A stretch of 64,000 nucleotides of DNA, taken from an uncultured Roseicyclus sp. Lineage in GTDB: Bacteria > Pseudomonadota > Alphaproteobacteria > Rhodobacterales > Rhodobacteraceae. Shown here one piece after another: positions 1 through 9,454 of this stretch. The stretch lies in contig CANLLF010000004.1 in NCBI GenBank assembly GCA_947491935.1, positions 186,001 through 250,000 on the forward strand. Direction: 5' to 3'. Under the pieces are notes generated by a model. That model ran no database searches and had not been told where the DNA came from. It saw nothing but the letters and a program-made list of their open reading frames with translations. Made by a program: the position numbers and the translations under genes. Numbering within the stretch: the first letter of the stretch is position 1; the number at the start of each line of letters is the position of its first letter.

Positions 1-2765
1 AGATTGACCTCACCCGAGATTTGCGGGCCGCGCGCGAGGGGGCCGGATATCGACAAATCGGCACTGGTGATCCGGGCCTCGTACAAGGTGGGATCGACAA
101 GCCGCGCGTTGCGCAGGCCCAGGCTGATCTGGCTGTCGATCCCGGGGCTGCCCAGATTGATCGCGCCCTGGGCGTCGATGTCCCCCCCGGTGGACAGCGT
201 ACCATTTGCCGTCACGTTCAACCGCCCGCCGGACAATTGGCCGTTCAGGCCCAGGTTTTCGATGGCCAGCGCGTATCTGGGCAGCGCCACCCGGGCATCG
301 CCGCTTCGCAGAGTTCCGGAAAGTGATCCAAGCCCGGGCTGACCGCGCATCGCAAGATCAAAGCTCAACGTTCCGCGAATGGAGCGGGGACGTATAAAGC
401 GGTTGGCAAGCGCCAGCGGAGCCTGCCCGCTGGCGGTGAGATCCACCGCATTATCGGGCAGACCGACGCGGCCATTCACGGCGGCGCGCATCCCACCCGG
501 GCCGCCGAGATCGGCGCTGATCTGCCACGGGTCATCACCGGTTCGGGTGATCGACGCATCGGTCGTGACGGGGCCCGACAGGGCGTCGGTAAAGAGGCCC
601 ACATTCGCCAGACGGGCGCTGATATCGGCGCGGCTTGTCTCCGGTCCCACGCTGGCATCGCCCGTCAGGGTCAATTCGCGGTTGTTCAGGGACAGATCCG
701 ACAAGGTGAGGGTGCCATCCGTTCGGGCAGCAGTTGCGGACAGGTTCGTTTGCCCGGCAAGAAGCTGCTGCGGCACGGCATCGCCCAAATCCACATCGCG
801 GGCCGAGGCCGTCAGGTCGAGGGCAAAATCCGTGGTTTCCGCATCGAATTGGCCGTCGACACTCACGTCGATCTCATTGGGACCAGTCAGGTTGGCCGTC
901 ACGTCGAACGGTGCGATGCCGATGCGGGCCAGTTCGGCCTCGATGGTGACCGGGCCAGACAGGATATCGGTGAACAGCCCCACATCCTGCAATTGGAACC
1001 GGGTTGTGGCATTGGTATCGCCGGACGACAGGGACGCGGTGCCTGTCAGGCTCAATTCTGCGTTTTCGAGCCGCAATTCCTCCACGCGGAGACCGTCCGT
1101 GTCCCGGATGGCGCGGGCCGACAGCTCTGTCGCGCCTGCAAAGATCTGTTCAGGAACGGCGTCGATGACACGCAGGTCCTGCGCCGTGCCGGAGAGGGCC
1201 AGATCGAAGGCACGTGAGAGCGCCTCGATCTGGCCCGCAACGCCAAGTTCAACCGATCCTTCGAGGGGCTGACCCGCCAAAGCCGCAAAACGCGACAGGT
1301 CGGCGACCTCAGCCATGATGTCGAGGCCGACATCTAACCGCCCCTCGCCGGTCTGCGCCGATGCGCCGCCGCGCAGGGCCATATCACCGGCCAGGACGTT
1401 CAGATCGGACAGGATGACCGGCGCGCCAGCCACCCAGGATATCTGCGCATCGATGCCAAGCGTTTCGCCAAGGGCTCGCCCAAGTGCCGGATCGGAATGG
1501 GCCACCCCGTTAAGTGCGGCGTTGAAATTCGCCGTTGCGGCCTCGATCCCACTTGCCGTCAGCGCAAGCGCGCCCTCCAACGTCAGGGCGGCACCATCGA
1601 TGGTCAGGTCATCGACCCGCAGCTGATCCAGATCGGCGGTCAGCGTGTAGGCATCCCCCTCGGCCCGATCATAGGTCAGATCCAGCGACGCGGCGGAGAT
1701 CAGGGCCTCGACACCCCCGGCGGGCAGGCGAACGTCTCCGCCCTCTGGCGGCGTGATCTGGCCGGTAAGCGCAACGCGTTCCGGCAGGCCCTGTGCGTCG
1801 ATTGCCAGATCGCCTTGCAGCTGCAACGCGGCAGAGCTGAGGCGCAGCGCCTCCAATTCGGTTGCCCCGTCCGGCGTTTGGCGCACTTGCGCCTGCAATT
1901 GCACATAGGTGCCGAAAAACTCCCGGTATTCGGGGATCAGGAGCGGAGAGATGTCGCCACCGATATCCGCGACAACCAGTTGCTCGCCACCATCGCCACG
2001 GGACGACACCACGGTGCCGGTGATCCGATCCTCGCCGCCCGTCGCAAGGGCGATATCTGCGGTGAAGTCGTCCAGCGGGCCGTCGCCTTCGACAGAGAGG
2101 CGCAGGTCAGGGCGGTCGGGCAGGCCGATCAATTCGGCGACAAGGCCGTTTTCGGCTTCCTCCAACAGCAGGTTCAGCCCCAGATTGCGGGTTGCGTTGT
2201 CGTATTGTGCCTGAAGCGCAAAGGTGCCCGTCGGCCCATCGAGGCGCTGCAGTGAGATATCGGCCGAACCGGTGCCGCCCGACAGCCGCGCCGATCCTGA
2301 AATGCTCAGGCGGGCCGGCAGCCCGATCAGGCTTTCGTCCAGGACCACTTCGGCGATGGAAACCTCGCCGATTTCGATACTGACCGGCAGGTCAGGCAAG
2401 GAAAATGGCTGCGCTTCTGCTGGTGGAAGGTCCGCGCCCTCGGTGGGTAATGGCGGGCGGAGGATTTCCAGCCGTTCCGCCGTCAGCGACTCGACTTGCA
2501 GCGCACCGCGGAGCAGGGCGGACCGCGTCCAGTCCAGCGACGCGTTTTCCAGGATCAGCCAGACGCCATCGGCATCCGCGATGGTCAACCGATCCAGTTG
2601 CGCTTCCGACGACAATGCGCCGCGAAACCCTGTGATCGAGACCTGCCTTGAGCCGTCATCGGACAATTGCTCCTCAAGCAGCCGGGTCAGCCGCGACCGG
2701 TCATCTTCCTGCGCCCAGGCGATGGCCGGCAGCAGGCTGAGGCACAGGATCAGGAGCCAGCGCAT
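1..2765 (-). CDS. tamB: TamB-like translocation and assembly module protein (3' end outside window)
   Basis: Inner-membrane anchored periplasm-spanning protein that partners the outer-membrane protein TamA in envelope protein assembly and lipid transport. About 921 residues are visible from the ATG at 2765; the gene runs off the left edge, so the conserved C-terminal TamB (DUF490) domain is not seen. The N-terminus is a hydrophobic signal/anchor (MRWLLILCLSLLPAIAWA), and the rest is a long run of short amphipathic beta repeats rich in LxL, GxL and D/N turns, as expected for the hydrophobic-groove beta-taco fold. The start overlaps the tamA stop by one base (TGATG), so the two are translationally coupled. 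Family identity rests on architecture, size and the tamA neighbour. Confidence 0.88.
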   Translation of the reverse strand, partial: MRWLLILCLSLLPAIAWAQEDDRSRLTRLLEEQLSDDGSRQVSITGFRGALSSEAQLDRLTIADADGVWLILENASLDWTRSALLRGALQVESLTAERLEILRPPLPTEGADLPPAEAQPFSLPDLPVSIEIGEVSIAEVVLDESLIGLPARLSISGSARLSGGTGSADISLQRLDGPTGTFALQAQYDNATRNLGLNLLLEEAENGLVAELIGLPDRPDLRLSVEGDGPLDDFTADIALATGGEDRITGTVVSSRGDGGEQLVVADIGGDISPLLIPEYREFFGTYVQLQAQVRQTPDGATELEALRLSSAALQLQGDLAIDAQGLPERVALTGQITPPEGGDVRLPAGGVEALISAASLDLTYDRAEGDAYTLTADLDQLRVDDLTIDGAALTLEGALALTASGIEAATANFNAALNGVAHSDPALGRALGETLGIDAQISWVAGAPVILSDLNVLAGDMALRGGASAQTGEGRLDVGLDIMAEVADLSRFAALAGQPLEGSVELGVAGQIEALSRAFDLALSGTAQDLRVIDAVPEQIFAGATELSARAIRDTDGLRVEELRLENAELSLTGTASLSSGDTNATTRFQLQDVGLFTDILSGPVTIEAELARIGIAPFDVTANLTGPNEIDVSVDGQFDAETTDFALDLTASARDVDLGDAVPQQLLAGQTNLSATAARTDGTLTLSDLSLNNRELTLTGDASVGPETSRADISARLANVGLFTDALSGPVTTDASITRTGDDPWQISADLGGPGGMRAAVNGRVGLPDNAVDLTASGQAPLALANRFIRPRSIRGTLSFDLAMRGQPGLGSLSGTLRSGDARVALPRYALAIENLGLNGQLSGGRLNVTANGTLSTGGDIDAQGAINLGSPGIDSQISLGLRNARLVDPTLYEARITSADLSISGPLARGPQISGEVN

Positions 2766-4561
2766 CAGAATGAATGCCCGATACCGATATAGATGAACAG
2801 ATCTTCGCCCACACCCGCACCGCGCACCGGCGTCGCAAGATCCACGCGGATCGGGCCGAACGGGGTGTCATAGCGGACACCAAGCCCGGCCCCCGCATGC
2901 CAATCGCCGGAGCCGCCCAACGCATCTGCACCCACATACCCGGCATCGGCAAAAGCCACGAGGCCGAATGCCGTATCGCCGATATCTTGCCGATATTCGG
3001 TGGATAGCCCGAGGAAGCTACGGCCCCCAGCGTCCAGGCCCATCTGGGTGGCGCCGAGGGATTGGAATTCCTGCCCCCGCACGGTGCCTGCACCGCCGGA
3101 GAAGAAGAGGAAGTTCGGCGGGATCTCGGTGATGTCGCCGCCAAAGACACTCCCGGCCTGGACGCGCGCGGCAATCCGGGCGGCACGATCCTCGCCAAAG
3201 CCGAAATACACGCGGCCGTCCACATAGGCGCGCGCTCCGCCGCTGCCTTGATCCGTCAGGAAAGGGGTGGCGCTTGTTTCAAGAAAGAACAGCCGCCGGG
3301 CATCGAGCGGATCGTCGCGGCGATCCCATGTCAGCGCAACGGGAACGGACAATAGCGTTAGCTGCCGGTCACCGAACTGGTCCTCGATATCGTAATACGT
3401 GACCCCGAGGCCGAGCGAGCCGGTCAAAAGCCGTGTGAACCGGTGCTCCACCCCAACTTCTGCGCCAATCGTCGATAGGGAGAAGGCGGGTTCATCGAGG
3501 TATTCGGCACCAAGCTCCGTATAAAACGTCGTGTCGGGGGTGAACGTGGCGGGCCGGGAATAGCGCAGGCCGAGGGAGGCATCGATGCCCTCGACCTCCT
3601 CGGTGGAGAGCCCCTCGGATCCGATCCCGCTGATCTCACCCTCGATCCGCAGGCGTTCGGCCCCGCCGAACAGATTGCGATGCAGCCAATAGGCGCTGAG
3701 TGCGGCCCCGTCATCGGTGGATATCTCGGCCCCGAACCCGACCCGACGCGGCTCACTTTCAACAAGCGTTGCGGTGATATCCATCTGCCCGTCGGGCCCG
3801 ACTTCACCTTCCTCCAGCGCGATGGCCGAAAAGACGCCGGTATCCTGCAGGCGGCCCTCCACCCGGTCCAGCGTGTCGGGCGAAAACACCGCGCCTTCCG
3901 GTAGGCCCGCGATAGCAAGGATGCGATCGGGGCGCATCCGGTCCTGTCCTTGCGGGCGCAGTTGCCCGAAGCGGACGACCTGGCCCGGCTCGATCCGGAC
4001 GCGGACGTCCAGAACCGCTTCGCCATTGCGCGCCGTGATCTGTTGATCGGCAACCTCGGCGGTGGCGTAGCCCGCGTCCCGCCATCCTTCGATCCCCGCC
4101 CGCGCGGTGTCCCGCAGAAGCGGCGTGGTGGCGGCGCCCCCGGGACGAAACTCATCAGGCAATTCGGTGTTGGTTGCCAATGGCGCGATGTCAGCGGTGC
4201 CAAGCTGGAAGACGGGGCCAGGATCAACCGAGATGTTGATCCGTGAGATGCTGCGCGGCGCGCCGAAGGGCGGGATACGGGCAGCCTCGCGGCCATCGAC
4301 ACTGATCCGCACGACGGGTGAGAAATGGCCGGCATCGTAAAGCGCTGCAACCAACCGGCCATAATCCGCGCGGGCTGCCGCTATCAGATCCTGGGCGGTG
4401 CGATCTTCCTCGGTATCCTGCAGCAGAAGCGACGCGGCGCGGAGGCGATCGGTCAGATCATCATCGACGCCGGGCGCCGAAAGCTGGATGTCCTGCGCAC
4501 CAGATGTGGTGGCAAAGGCAAAAAAGACGAATACAAAAGGTGTCAGTCGACCGGCACGCAT
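2765..4561 (-). CDS. tamA: TamA-like Omp85 family outer-membrane protein
   Basis: Outer-membrane beta-barrel of the BamA/TamA (Omp85) family. The frame is open upstream to 4672, but I prefer the ATG at 4561: it is preceded by GAGAAG at good spacing and begins a clean signal peptide (MRAGRLTPFVFVFFAFATTSGAQ), giving 598 residues. The N-terminal half carries POTRA-type segments (for example around VRFGQLRPQGQDRM and LPEGAVFSPDTLDRVEGRL). The C-terminal half is the surface-antigen barrel, with the loop-6 motif GTVRGQEF and a terminal aromatic residue (IGIGHSF), the outer-membrane insertion signature. It is the first gene of the tamA-tamB pair. An alternative start is the ATG at 4585, which has no visible ribosome site. 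Confidence 0.9.
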   Translation of the reverse strand: MRAGRLTPFVFVFFAFATTSGAQDIQLSAPGVDDDLTDRLRAASLLLQDTEEDRTAQDLIAAARADYGRLVAALYDAGHFSPVVRISVDGREAARIPPFGAPRSISRINISVDPGPVFQLGTADIAPLATNTELPDEFRPGGAATTPLLRDTARAGIEGWRDAGYATAEVADQQITARNGEAVLDVRVRIEPGQVVRFGQLRPQGQDRMRPDRILAIAGLPEGAVFSPDTLDRVEGRLQDTGVFSAIALEEGEVGPDGQMDITATLVESEPRRVGFGAEISTDDGAALSAYWLHRNLFGGAERLRIEGEISGIGSEGLSTEEVEGIDASLGLRYSRPATFTPDTTFYTELGAEYLDEPAFSLSTIGAEVGVEHRFTRLLTGSLGLGVTYYDIEDQFGDRQLTLLSVPVALTWDRRDDPLDARRLFFLETSATPFLTDQGSGGARAYVDGRVYFGFGEDRAARIAARVQAGSVFGGDITEIPPNFLFFSGGAGTVRGQEFQSLGATQMGLDAGGRSFLGLSTEYRQDIGDTAFGLVAFADAGYVGADALGGSGDWHAGAGLGVRYDTPFGPIRVDLATPVRGAGVGEDLFIYIGIGHSF

Positions 4562-4711
4562 AGTCTTCTCGATAATTGGCTTCATATCGGAACGCCAGCG
4601 TAATAAGACCGGTTCCCCCTTTAGAGCGAAAAGTTGAGACCTTTTGCGCCTTGCCGCAAAACCTAGTGCCACGTATCACCACGTCCAGAATGCGACCAAG
4701 GGAGCCGTTCG

Positions 4712-5695
4712 ATGGCCAAACTCGTCACCATATTCGGGGGATCCGGTTTTGTGGGCCGCTACATTGCCCGTCGCATGGCCAAGGAAGGCTGGCGCGTGCG
4801 GGTGGCCGTGCGTCGCCCTAACGAAGCCTTGTTCGTGAGGCCCTACGGTGTTGTCGGCCAGGTTGAGCCGGTTCTGGCCAACATCCGCGATGACGCCAGC
4901 GTGCGCGCCGCAATCCATGGGGCCGATGCGGTGGTGAACTGCGTGGGCACGTTCGATGCAGGTGGCAAAAACAGCTTTCAGGCGGTGCAAAACGAAGGTG
5001 CGGCCCGGATCGCGCGGATCGCTGCGGAAGAAGGGGCCGAAACCATGGTTCACCTTTCCGCAATCGGCGCGGATCCGGACGGCGAGAGCCTCTATGCCCA
5101 GAGCAAAGCCGAAGGCGAAGTGGCGGTGCTGGAGGCCATGCCCGGTGCGATGATCCTACGCCCCTCCGTTGTTTTCGGGCCCGAGGATAATTTCTTCAAC
5201 CGCTTCGCCGCGATGACGCGGCTGGGGCCGATCCTGCCCGTGGCGGGGGCAGACACCCGGTTTCAGCCGGTTTACGTGGATGATGTGGCGCAGGCCGCCG
5301 TCAAAGGCGTTCTGGGTCGCGCCCATGGCGTGTATGAGCTTGGCGGGCCGGACGTCGAAACATTCCGAGGCCTGATGAAGCGGATGCTGAAAGTGATCCG
5401 CAGGCGCCGCCTTGTGTTCAACATGCCGTTCTTTGCAGCGCGGATCATGGCGTTTGTTCTGGACGGATTGCAGACCGTCACAGGTGGCCTTTTCCACAAC
5501 GGCATCCTGACCCGCGATCAGCTGCGCAGCCTTCGATCCGACAATGTGGTGGCGGAGGATGCAAAGACACTGAGCGATCTTGGGATCGAGCCGACGTCGA
5601 TGGATGTGGTGCTTGAGGAATACCTGTGGCCGTTCCGTCCGTCGGGCCAGTATTCCCAGATCAAGGAAAGTGCCCGGAACCTGCGCGAAAGTTAG
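4712..5695 (+). CDS. NAD(P)-binding SDR-like protein, complex I NDUFA9-related family
   Basis: A 327-residue atypical short-chain dehydrogenase. The N-terminus has the dinucleotide-binding motif GGSGFVGR (residues 9-16), followed by DDASVRAAI and [11 protein letters not shown] strands typical of NmrA/NDUFA9-type proteins. The YAQSK segment holds the Tyr-x-x-x-Lys pair. The C-terminal third is longer than in simple SDRs and ends in a region ([16 protein letters not shown]) that resembles alphaproteobacterial NDUFA9-family proteins. In mitochondria NDUFA9 is an accessory subunit of complex I; the bacterial role is not settled. A ribosome site (AGGGAG) lies before the ATG. The last four bases overlap the convergent uppP stop. 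Confidence 0.82.
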   Translation: MAKLVTIFGGSGFVGRYIARRMAKEGWRVRVAVRRPNEALFVRPYGVVGQVEPVLANIRDDASVRAAIHGADAVVNCVGTFDAGGKNSFQAVQNEGAARIARIAAEEGAETMVHLSAIGADPDGESLYAQSKAEGEVAVLEAMPGAMILRPSVVFGPEDNFFNRFAAMTRLGPILPVAGADTRFQPVYVDDVAQAAVKGVLGRAHGVYELGGPDVETFRGLMKRMLKVIRRRRLVFNMPFFAARIMAFVLDGLQTVTGGLFHNGILTRDQLRSLRSDNVVAEDAKTLSDLGIEPTSMDVVLEEYLWPFRPSGQYSQIKESARNLRES

Positions 5696-6495
5696 GTGTA
5701 GGCGATCCAGAGCAGGATGATGCCCAGCGCCACGCGGTAGATGACGTAGGGCGTGAAGCTCACGCTTTTCAGCAGTTTGAACATCAGTGTCAGGGCTGCC
5801 AGTGCGGCAAGGAAACTCAGGCCAGCCGCAATTGCGCCGTCGCGCGCTGCTTGTGCGTCGGCATCCGCGATCACTTCGGCACCCGCGAAGACGCCCGACG
5901 CAATGATGGTCGGGATCGACATCAACATGCTCAGCCGCGCGGCGTTTTCGCGATCGTAGCCAAGGAAGCGCCCGGCCGTGATCGTGATGCCGGATCGTGA
6001 TGTGCCCGGGATCAAGGCGATGGCCTGCCAGAGGCCCATGATGATCGCATCGCGCGTCGTCCAATCATCGCCGCCTTTGTCCTCCGCGCCGGATTGGTCG
6101 GCCCAGTAGAGGACGAGGCCGAAAATCAGCATGGTCCATCCGATCACGGTGATCGACCGAAGGTGATCGTAGAGGCCGGTGATTTCGAGAAAGAGGCCGA
6201 ACAGGATGACCGGGATCGTCGAGATCAGGAGCAGGAAGGCCAGCTTTGCGCCTGCTGTATCCAGCCGACCCGTCAACATCCGGGGTGTACCGACCAGGGC
6301 CGCTTTCACATCTGACCAGAAGTAGAGGATGACGGCGCCAAGAGTGCCCACGTGGACGGCGACGTCGATGACTTGCCCCTGATCCTCAGCGCCGGTGAGA
6401 TTTGGGAGAAGAATCAGGTGCCCTGATGACGAAATCGGCAAGAATTCGGTGATGCCCTGGATCAGCGCGAGGAGGAAGAGGTGGAGAAGGCTCAT
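5692..6495 (-). CDS. uppP: undecaprenyl-diphosphate phosphatase
   Basis: Integral membrane enzyme that dephosphorylates undecaprenyl pyrophosphate to recycle the lipid carrier for peptidoglycan and other envelope polymers; it also confers some bacitracin tolerance. It is 267 residues, the usual size. The two signature regions are present: [14 protein letters not shown] near the N-terminus (catalytic Glu and Ser-rich loop) and [10 protein letters not shown] around residue 165 (catalytic Arg). Several hydrophobic helices follow (for example [20 protein letters not shown] and the terminal [17 protein letters not shown]). The gene is monocistronic and convergent with the NDUFA9-like gene, with a four-base overlap of the stop codons. 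The AT-rich region upstream is shared with gltD on the other strand. Confidence 0.96.
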   Translation of the reverse strand: MSLLHLFLLALIQGITEFLPISSSGHLILLPNLTGAEDQGQVIDVAVHVGTLGAVILYFWSDVKAALVGTPRMLTGRLDTAGAKLAFLLLISTIPVILFGLFLEITGLYDHLRSITVIGWTMLIFGLVLYWADQSGAEDKGGDDWTTRDAIIMGLWQAIALIPGTSRSGITITAGRFLGYDRENAARLSMLMSIPTIIASGVFAGAEVIADADAQAARDGAIAAGLSFLAALAALTLMFKLLKSVSFTPYVIYRVALGIILLWIAYT

Positions 6496-6698
6496 TGCGG
6501 TGTATTCCGCAAGTTATCTAATACAATGACAACAAATGCATTTTTCGAAAATAGGTAAATCATACTGTCTTATTTCGAGCTCGGAAACCGCATTTTTGTG
6601 GCGTTGTCATCACAACACCAACAAGTATGTCAGTATTGCTGTCTTTTTATCCGCTCACGACGCCGCTATACGGGCGCTTCAAGGATGGGAGATATGGT
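6496..6698. other. AT-rich divergent intergenic region between uppP and gltD
   Basis: About 200 bases separate the divergent starts of uppP and gltD. The part from about 6500 to 6660 is clearly richer in A/T than the flanking genes. It should hold both promoters. A TTGTCA hexamer at 6604-6609 could be a -35 element for gltD, with a poor TATGTC 16 bases on, so I do not call a promoter. An upstream in-frame ATG at 6627 would extend gltD by 24 residues that do not look like the family, so this segment is read as leader. Confidence 0.4.
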
Positions 6699-8132
6699 GT
6701 GGCTAAGCAACCCATGTTGAAGTTTGTGACCGTGGGTAAGGAGATGCCCGAAAAGCGGCTCGCGGACCAGCGGAAAGAGGATTTCGCCGAGATCTATGGC
6801 GAGTATGCCCGCGAAAAGGCGGCGGAGCAGGCGGGGCGGTGCAGCCAATGTGGCGTGCCGTATTGCCAGAGCCATTGCCCGCTCCACAACAACATCCCCG
6901 ATTGGCTGAAGCTGACGGCGGAGGGGCGCCTGCGCGAGGCATACGACTTGAGCCAGGCCACCAATACCTTCCCGGAAATCTGCGGCCGCATCTGCCCGCA
7001 GGATCGGTTGTGCGAGGGCAATTGCGTGATCGAGAAATCGGGCCACGGAACCGTCACCATCGGCTCGGTCGAGAAATACATCACGGATACGGCGTTCGAT
7101 CAGGGCTGGGTGATGCCGATCGCCCCCTCGGTTGACCGCGCGGAATCTGTCGGGATCATCGGCGCGGGCCCCGGCGGGTTGGCAGCGGCAGACATGCTGC
7201 GCCGCGCCGGCCTGCAGGTGACCGTTTATGACCGCTATGACCGGTCCGGCGGACTGATGGTTTATGGCATTCCCGGCTTCAAGCTGGAGAAAGACGTCGT
7301 CATGCGGCGCAACAAACAGCTGGCCGATGGCGGCGTCACGTTCGAGCTGAACTGTGACGTGGGCCAGGACATTACGTTGGAGGAAATCCGCGAGGAGCAT
7401 GATTACGTGATTATCGCCACCGGCGTCTACAAATCCCGGGAATTGCCCGGGCCGGGTGCGGGTGCGGACGGGATCGTGCGGGCGATTGATTACCTGACCG
7501 CCTCAAACCGCAAATCCTTTGGCGACAAGGTGCCGGAGTTTGACAGCGGTGAACTGAATGCCGCGGGAAAGCGGGTGGTGGTGATCGGTGGCGGTGACAC
7601 GGCGATGGATTGCGTGCGCACGGCCACGCGTCAGGGCGCCACAAGCGTGAAATGCCTCTACCGGCGCGACCGGGCGAACATGCCGGGGTCTCAGCGGGAA
7701 GTTCAGAACGCCGAGGAGGAAGGCGTCGAATTCGTCTGGTTATCGGCCCCAAAGGGCTTCACGGGTGAACGTGTCGATGGTGTCATGGTTCAGAAAATGC
7801 GTCTTGGTGCGCCGGATGTGACGGGGCGGCAGAGCCCGGAAGTCATTGACGGGGCGGATTACATCGAAGGCGCTGATCTGGTGATCAAGGCGCTGGGTTT
7901 TGAACCCGAGGATCTTCCCACGCTGTGGCAGACGCCCGAATTGGAAGTAACCCGATGGGGCACGATCAAGACCAATCACCGGACCCATGAAACCGCGTTG
8001 GAAAACGTCTTTGCCGTAGGCGACATCGTGCGCGGTGCGTCCCTTGTGGTGTGGGCGATCCGTGACGGGCGTGAGGCGGCAGAGGCCATTCTTGAGCGGG
8101 TGGCAACGCAGGGACGTGTCGCTGCCGAATAA
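6699..8132 (+). CDS. gltD: glutamate synthase (NADPH) small subunit
   Basis: Beta subunit of NADPH-dependent glutamate synthase: it passes electrons from NADPH through FAD and Fe-S clusters to GltB, which makes two glutamates from glutamine and 2-oxoglutarate. I choose the GTG at 6699 (VAKQPMLKF...) because GGGAG at 6687-6691 sits seven bases upstream and the family usually begins this way; this gives 477 residues. The Cys motifs CSQCGVPYCQSHCP and CGRICPQDRLCEGNC bind [4Fe-4S] clusters. GAGPGGLAAADMLRRAG is the FAD-binding motif and IGGGDTAMDC the NADPH-binding one. The C-terminal FAVGDIVRGASLVVWAI closes the FAD site. It is the first gene of a four-gene glt cluster, though gltB is not adjacent. 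Confidence 0.96.
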   Translation: MAKQPMLKFVTVGKEMPEKRLADQRKEDFAEIYGEYAREKAAEQAGRCSQCGVPYCQSHCPLHNNIPDWLKLTAEGRLREAYDLSQATNTFPEICGRICPQDRLCEGNCVIEKSGHGTVTIGSVEKYITDTAFDQGWVMPIAPSVDRAESVGIIGAGPGGLAAADMLRRAGLQVTVYDRYDRSGGLMVYGIPGFKLEKDVVMRRNKQLADGGVTFELNCDVGQDITLEEIREEHDYVIIATGVYKSRELPGPGAGADGIVRAIDYLTASNRKSFGDKVPEFDSGELNAAGKRVVVIGGGDTAMDCVRTATRQGATSVKCLYRRDRANMPGSQREVQNAEEEGVEFVWLSAPKGFTGERVDGVMVQKMRLGAPDVTGRQSPEVIDGADYIEGADLVIKALGFEPEDLPTLWQTPELEVTRWGTIKTNHRTHETALENVFAVGDIVRGASLVVWAIRDGREAAEAILERVATQGRVAAE

Positions 8133-8240
8133 CCTCGAACCACCCGGGCTGGGCAAGCTTGGCAGGGCCCAAAGTATATCAATGCTAGATCAATTGCGCC
8201 CAGACGGGCGATTTTGGGAAAACATAGGAAGACTGACCTG

Positions 8241-8990
8241 ATGCCGTTCTTTCGCACAAAGACCCTAACTGTACTTCTGGGCGTTGCTTTCGCCAGTGCG
8301 GGCCCCGGCACAGTTCAGGCGCAATCGCCCACCGCCAGGCAGTTTCAGGTGCCCGATGGCTGCACGGCATTCCTGACGGTGCAATCCCGGTCCTGCCTTG
8401 TGGCACACCATTGGCGGTGCGATGCGGATCCGGCGGGCAGCCATTGGCGCGTGACGCTGGATCAGGACGGGGCCTTCTATCTGAATTACACCGATAACGA
8501 ATTTCGCTGGCTTCGGTCCTTCGATCTGCGTGACGGCTCCCGCGATATCCTGATCGAGCCAGAGGATGACCCGGCCAGCATGAGTGAGCTTCTGGAAACC
8601 GGACGCGACACGATGGTGTTCTCGGTCCGCGAAGAATCGAGCATCGGGACATTTCAACGGGACTACACGGGATATGACAGCCTGACCGGGCAGTATTTCA
8701 CGATCGATGGCCATGAGCTTGAGATGACCGAGTTCGCCTATCAATGGGAAACCGGCGGCGGACCTCGCTCGACCGAGGGCAATCAGTTCATCAGCCGGGA
8801 ATGGGGCATGTTTTTCGGCGGGTTAGAGACGGTTACGCTGCCCGGTGGTGACTCAATCGAAGGCAATTACAGCCCCGTGGAATTCGCCGAGCCCGGCGAG
8901 GACGGATTCCTTGCGCTGCAGCCACAATACGATTGCGGTGATATCATGAGCGCGCTGCCGGGGGCCCCGATACGGCGGGTGAGCCAATGA
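8241..8990 (+). CDS. hypothetical secreted protein in the glt cluster
   Basis: I do not recognise this family. The product is 249 residues, starting at the ATG at 8241 (AGGAAG upstream). It begins with a signal peptide (hydrophobic stretch TLTVLLGVAFASAGPGTVQA followed by QSP), so it is probably periplasmic. The mature part has several Cys residues (GCTAF, SCLVAHHWRC, YDCGD) that could form disulfides, and many aromatic and acidic residues. It lies 108 bases after gltD, and its stop overlaps the next gene start by four bases (ATGA), so it is translated with the GFA gene and gltB. The coupling suggests co-expression, not a known role in glutamate synthesis. Confidence 0.8.
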   Translation: MPFFRTKTLTVLLGVAFASAGPGTVQAQSPTARQFQVPDGCTAFLTVQSRSCLVAHHWRCDADPAGSHWRVTLDQDGAFYLNYTDNEFRWLRSFDLRDGSRDILIEPEDDPASMSELLETGRDTMVFSVREESSIGTFQRDYTGYDSLTGQYFTIDGHELEMTEFAYQWETGGGPRSTEGNQFISREWGMFFGGLETVTLPGGDSIEGNYSPVEFAEPGEDGFLALQPQYDCGDIMSALPGAPIRRVSQ

Positions 8991-9454
8991 GCGGCGATCT
9001 GCGTGATCCCTACCGGCGGACCGGTCAGCTACGCGGGCACTGCCTGTGTGGGGCCGTCACCATTGAGGTGGATGGCGACTACGTGGCCGCCGTGGGCGCA
9101 TGCCATTGCACCATGTGTCAGCAAAGCAATGGCGTTTTATTCGCCGCCTTCGAGGCCGCGCCTGACGCAGTCACAACGCACGGGCCCGCGCAACGCTATG
9201 CGTCCTCGCATTTTGCGGAACGGGCGTTTTGCAGCACGTGCGGTAGCGCGTTGTGGCTGCGCGATATAGGCAATCAAAGTGCGGGATACGAATTGATGCC
9301 GGGGCTGTTCGCGGACGCCGCCGACTTCCCGCTGATCTCGGAAATCTATCACGACAAGGCGCCGGCCTACCTGCCGCTTGCGGGCGACCACAGGCGCGGG
9401 ACACGCGCCGAATACGAAGCAAAGAACCCCCATATCGAGGGAGATATCCAATGA
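8987..9454 (+). CDS. GFA family zinc-binding protein
   Basis: A 155-residue protein of the GFA/CENP-V fold family, whose founding member accelerates formation of S-hydroxymethyl-glutathione; most members have unknown substrates. The zinc ligand set is complete: GHCLCGAV (Cys19, Cys21), ACHCTMCQQ (Cys39, Cys41, Cys44) and AFCSTCGSALW (two further Cys). The C-terminal part (ISEIYHDKAPAYLPLAGD) is typical of the family. The start overlaps the preceding stop and the stop overlaps the gltB start, both as ATGA, so it is embedded in the glt operon. No link between GFA proteins and glutamate synthase is established; the position may simply be a conserved Rhodobacterales arrangement. Confidence 0.9.
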   Translation: MSGDLRDPYRRTGQLRGHCLCGAVTIEVDGDYVAAVGACHCTMCQQSNGVLFAAFEAAPDAVTTHGPAQRYASSHFAERAFCSTCGSALWLRDIGNQSAGYELMPGLFADAADFPLISEIYHDKAPAYLPLAGDHRRGTRAEYEAKNPHIEGDIQ

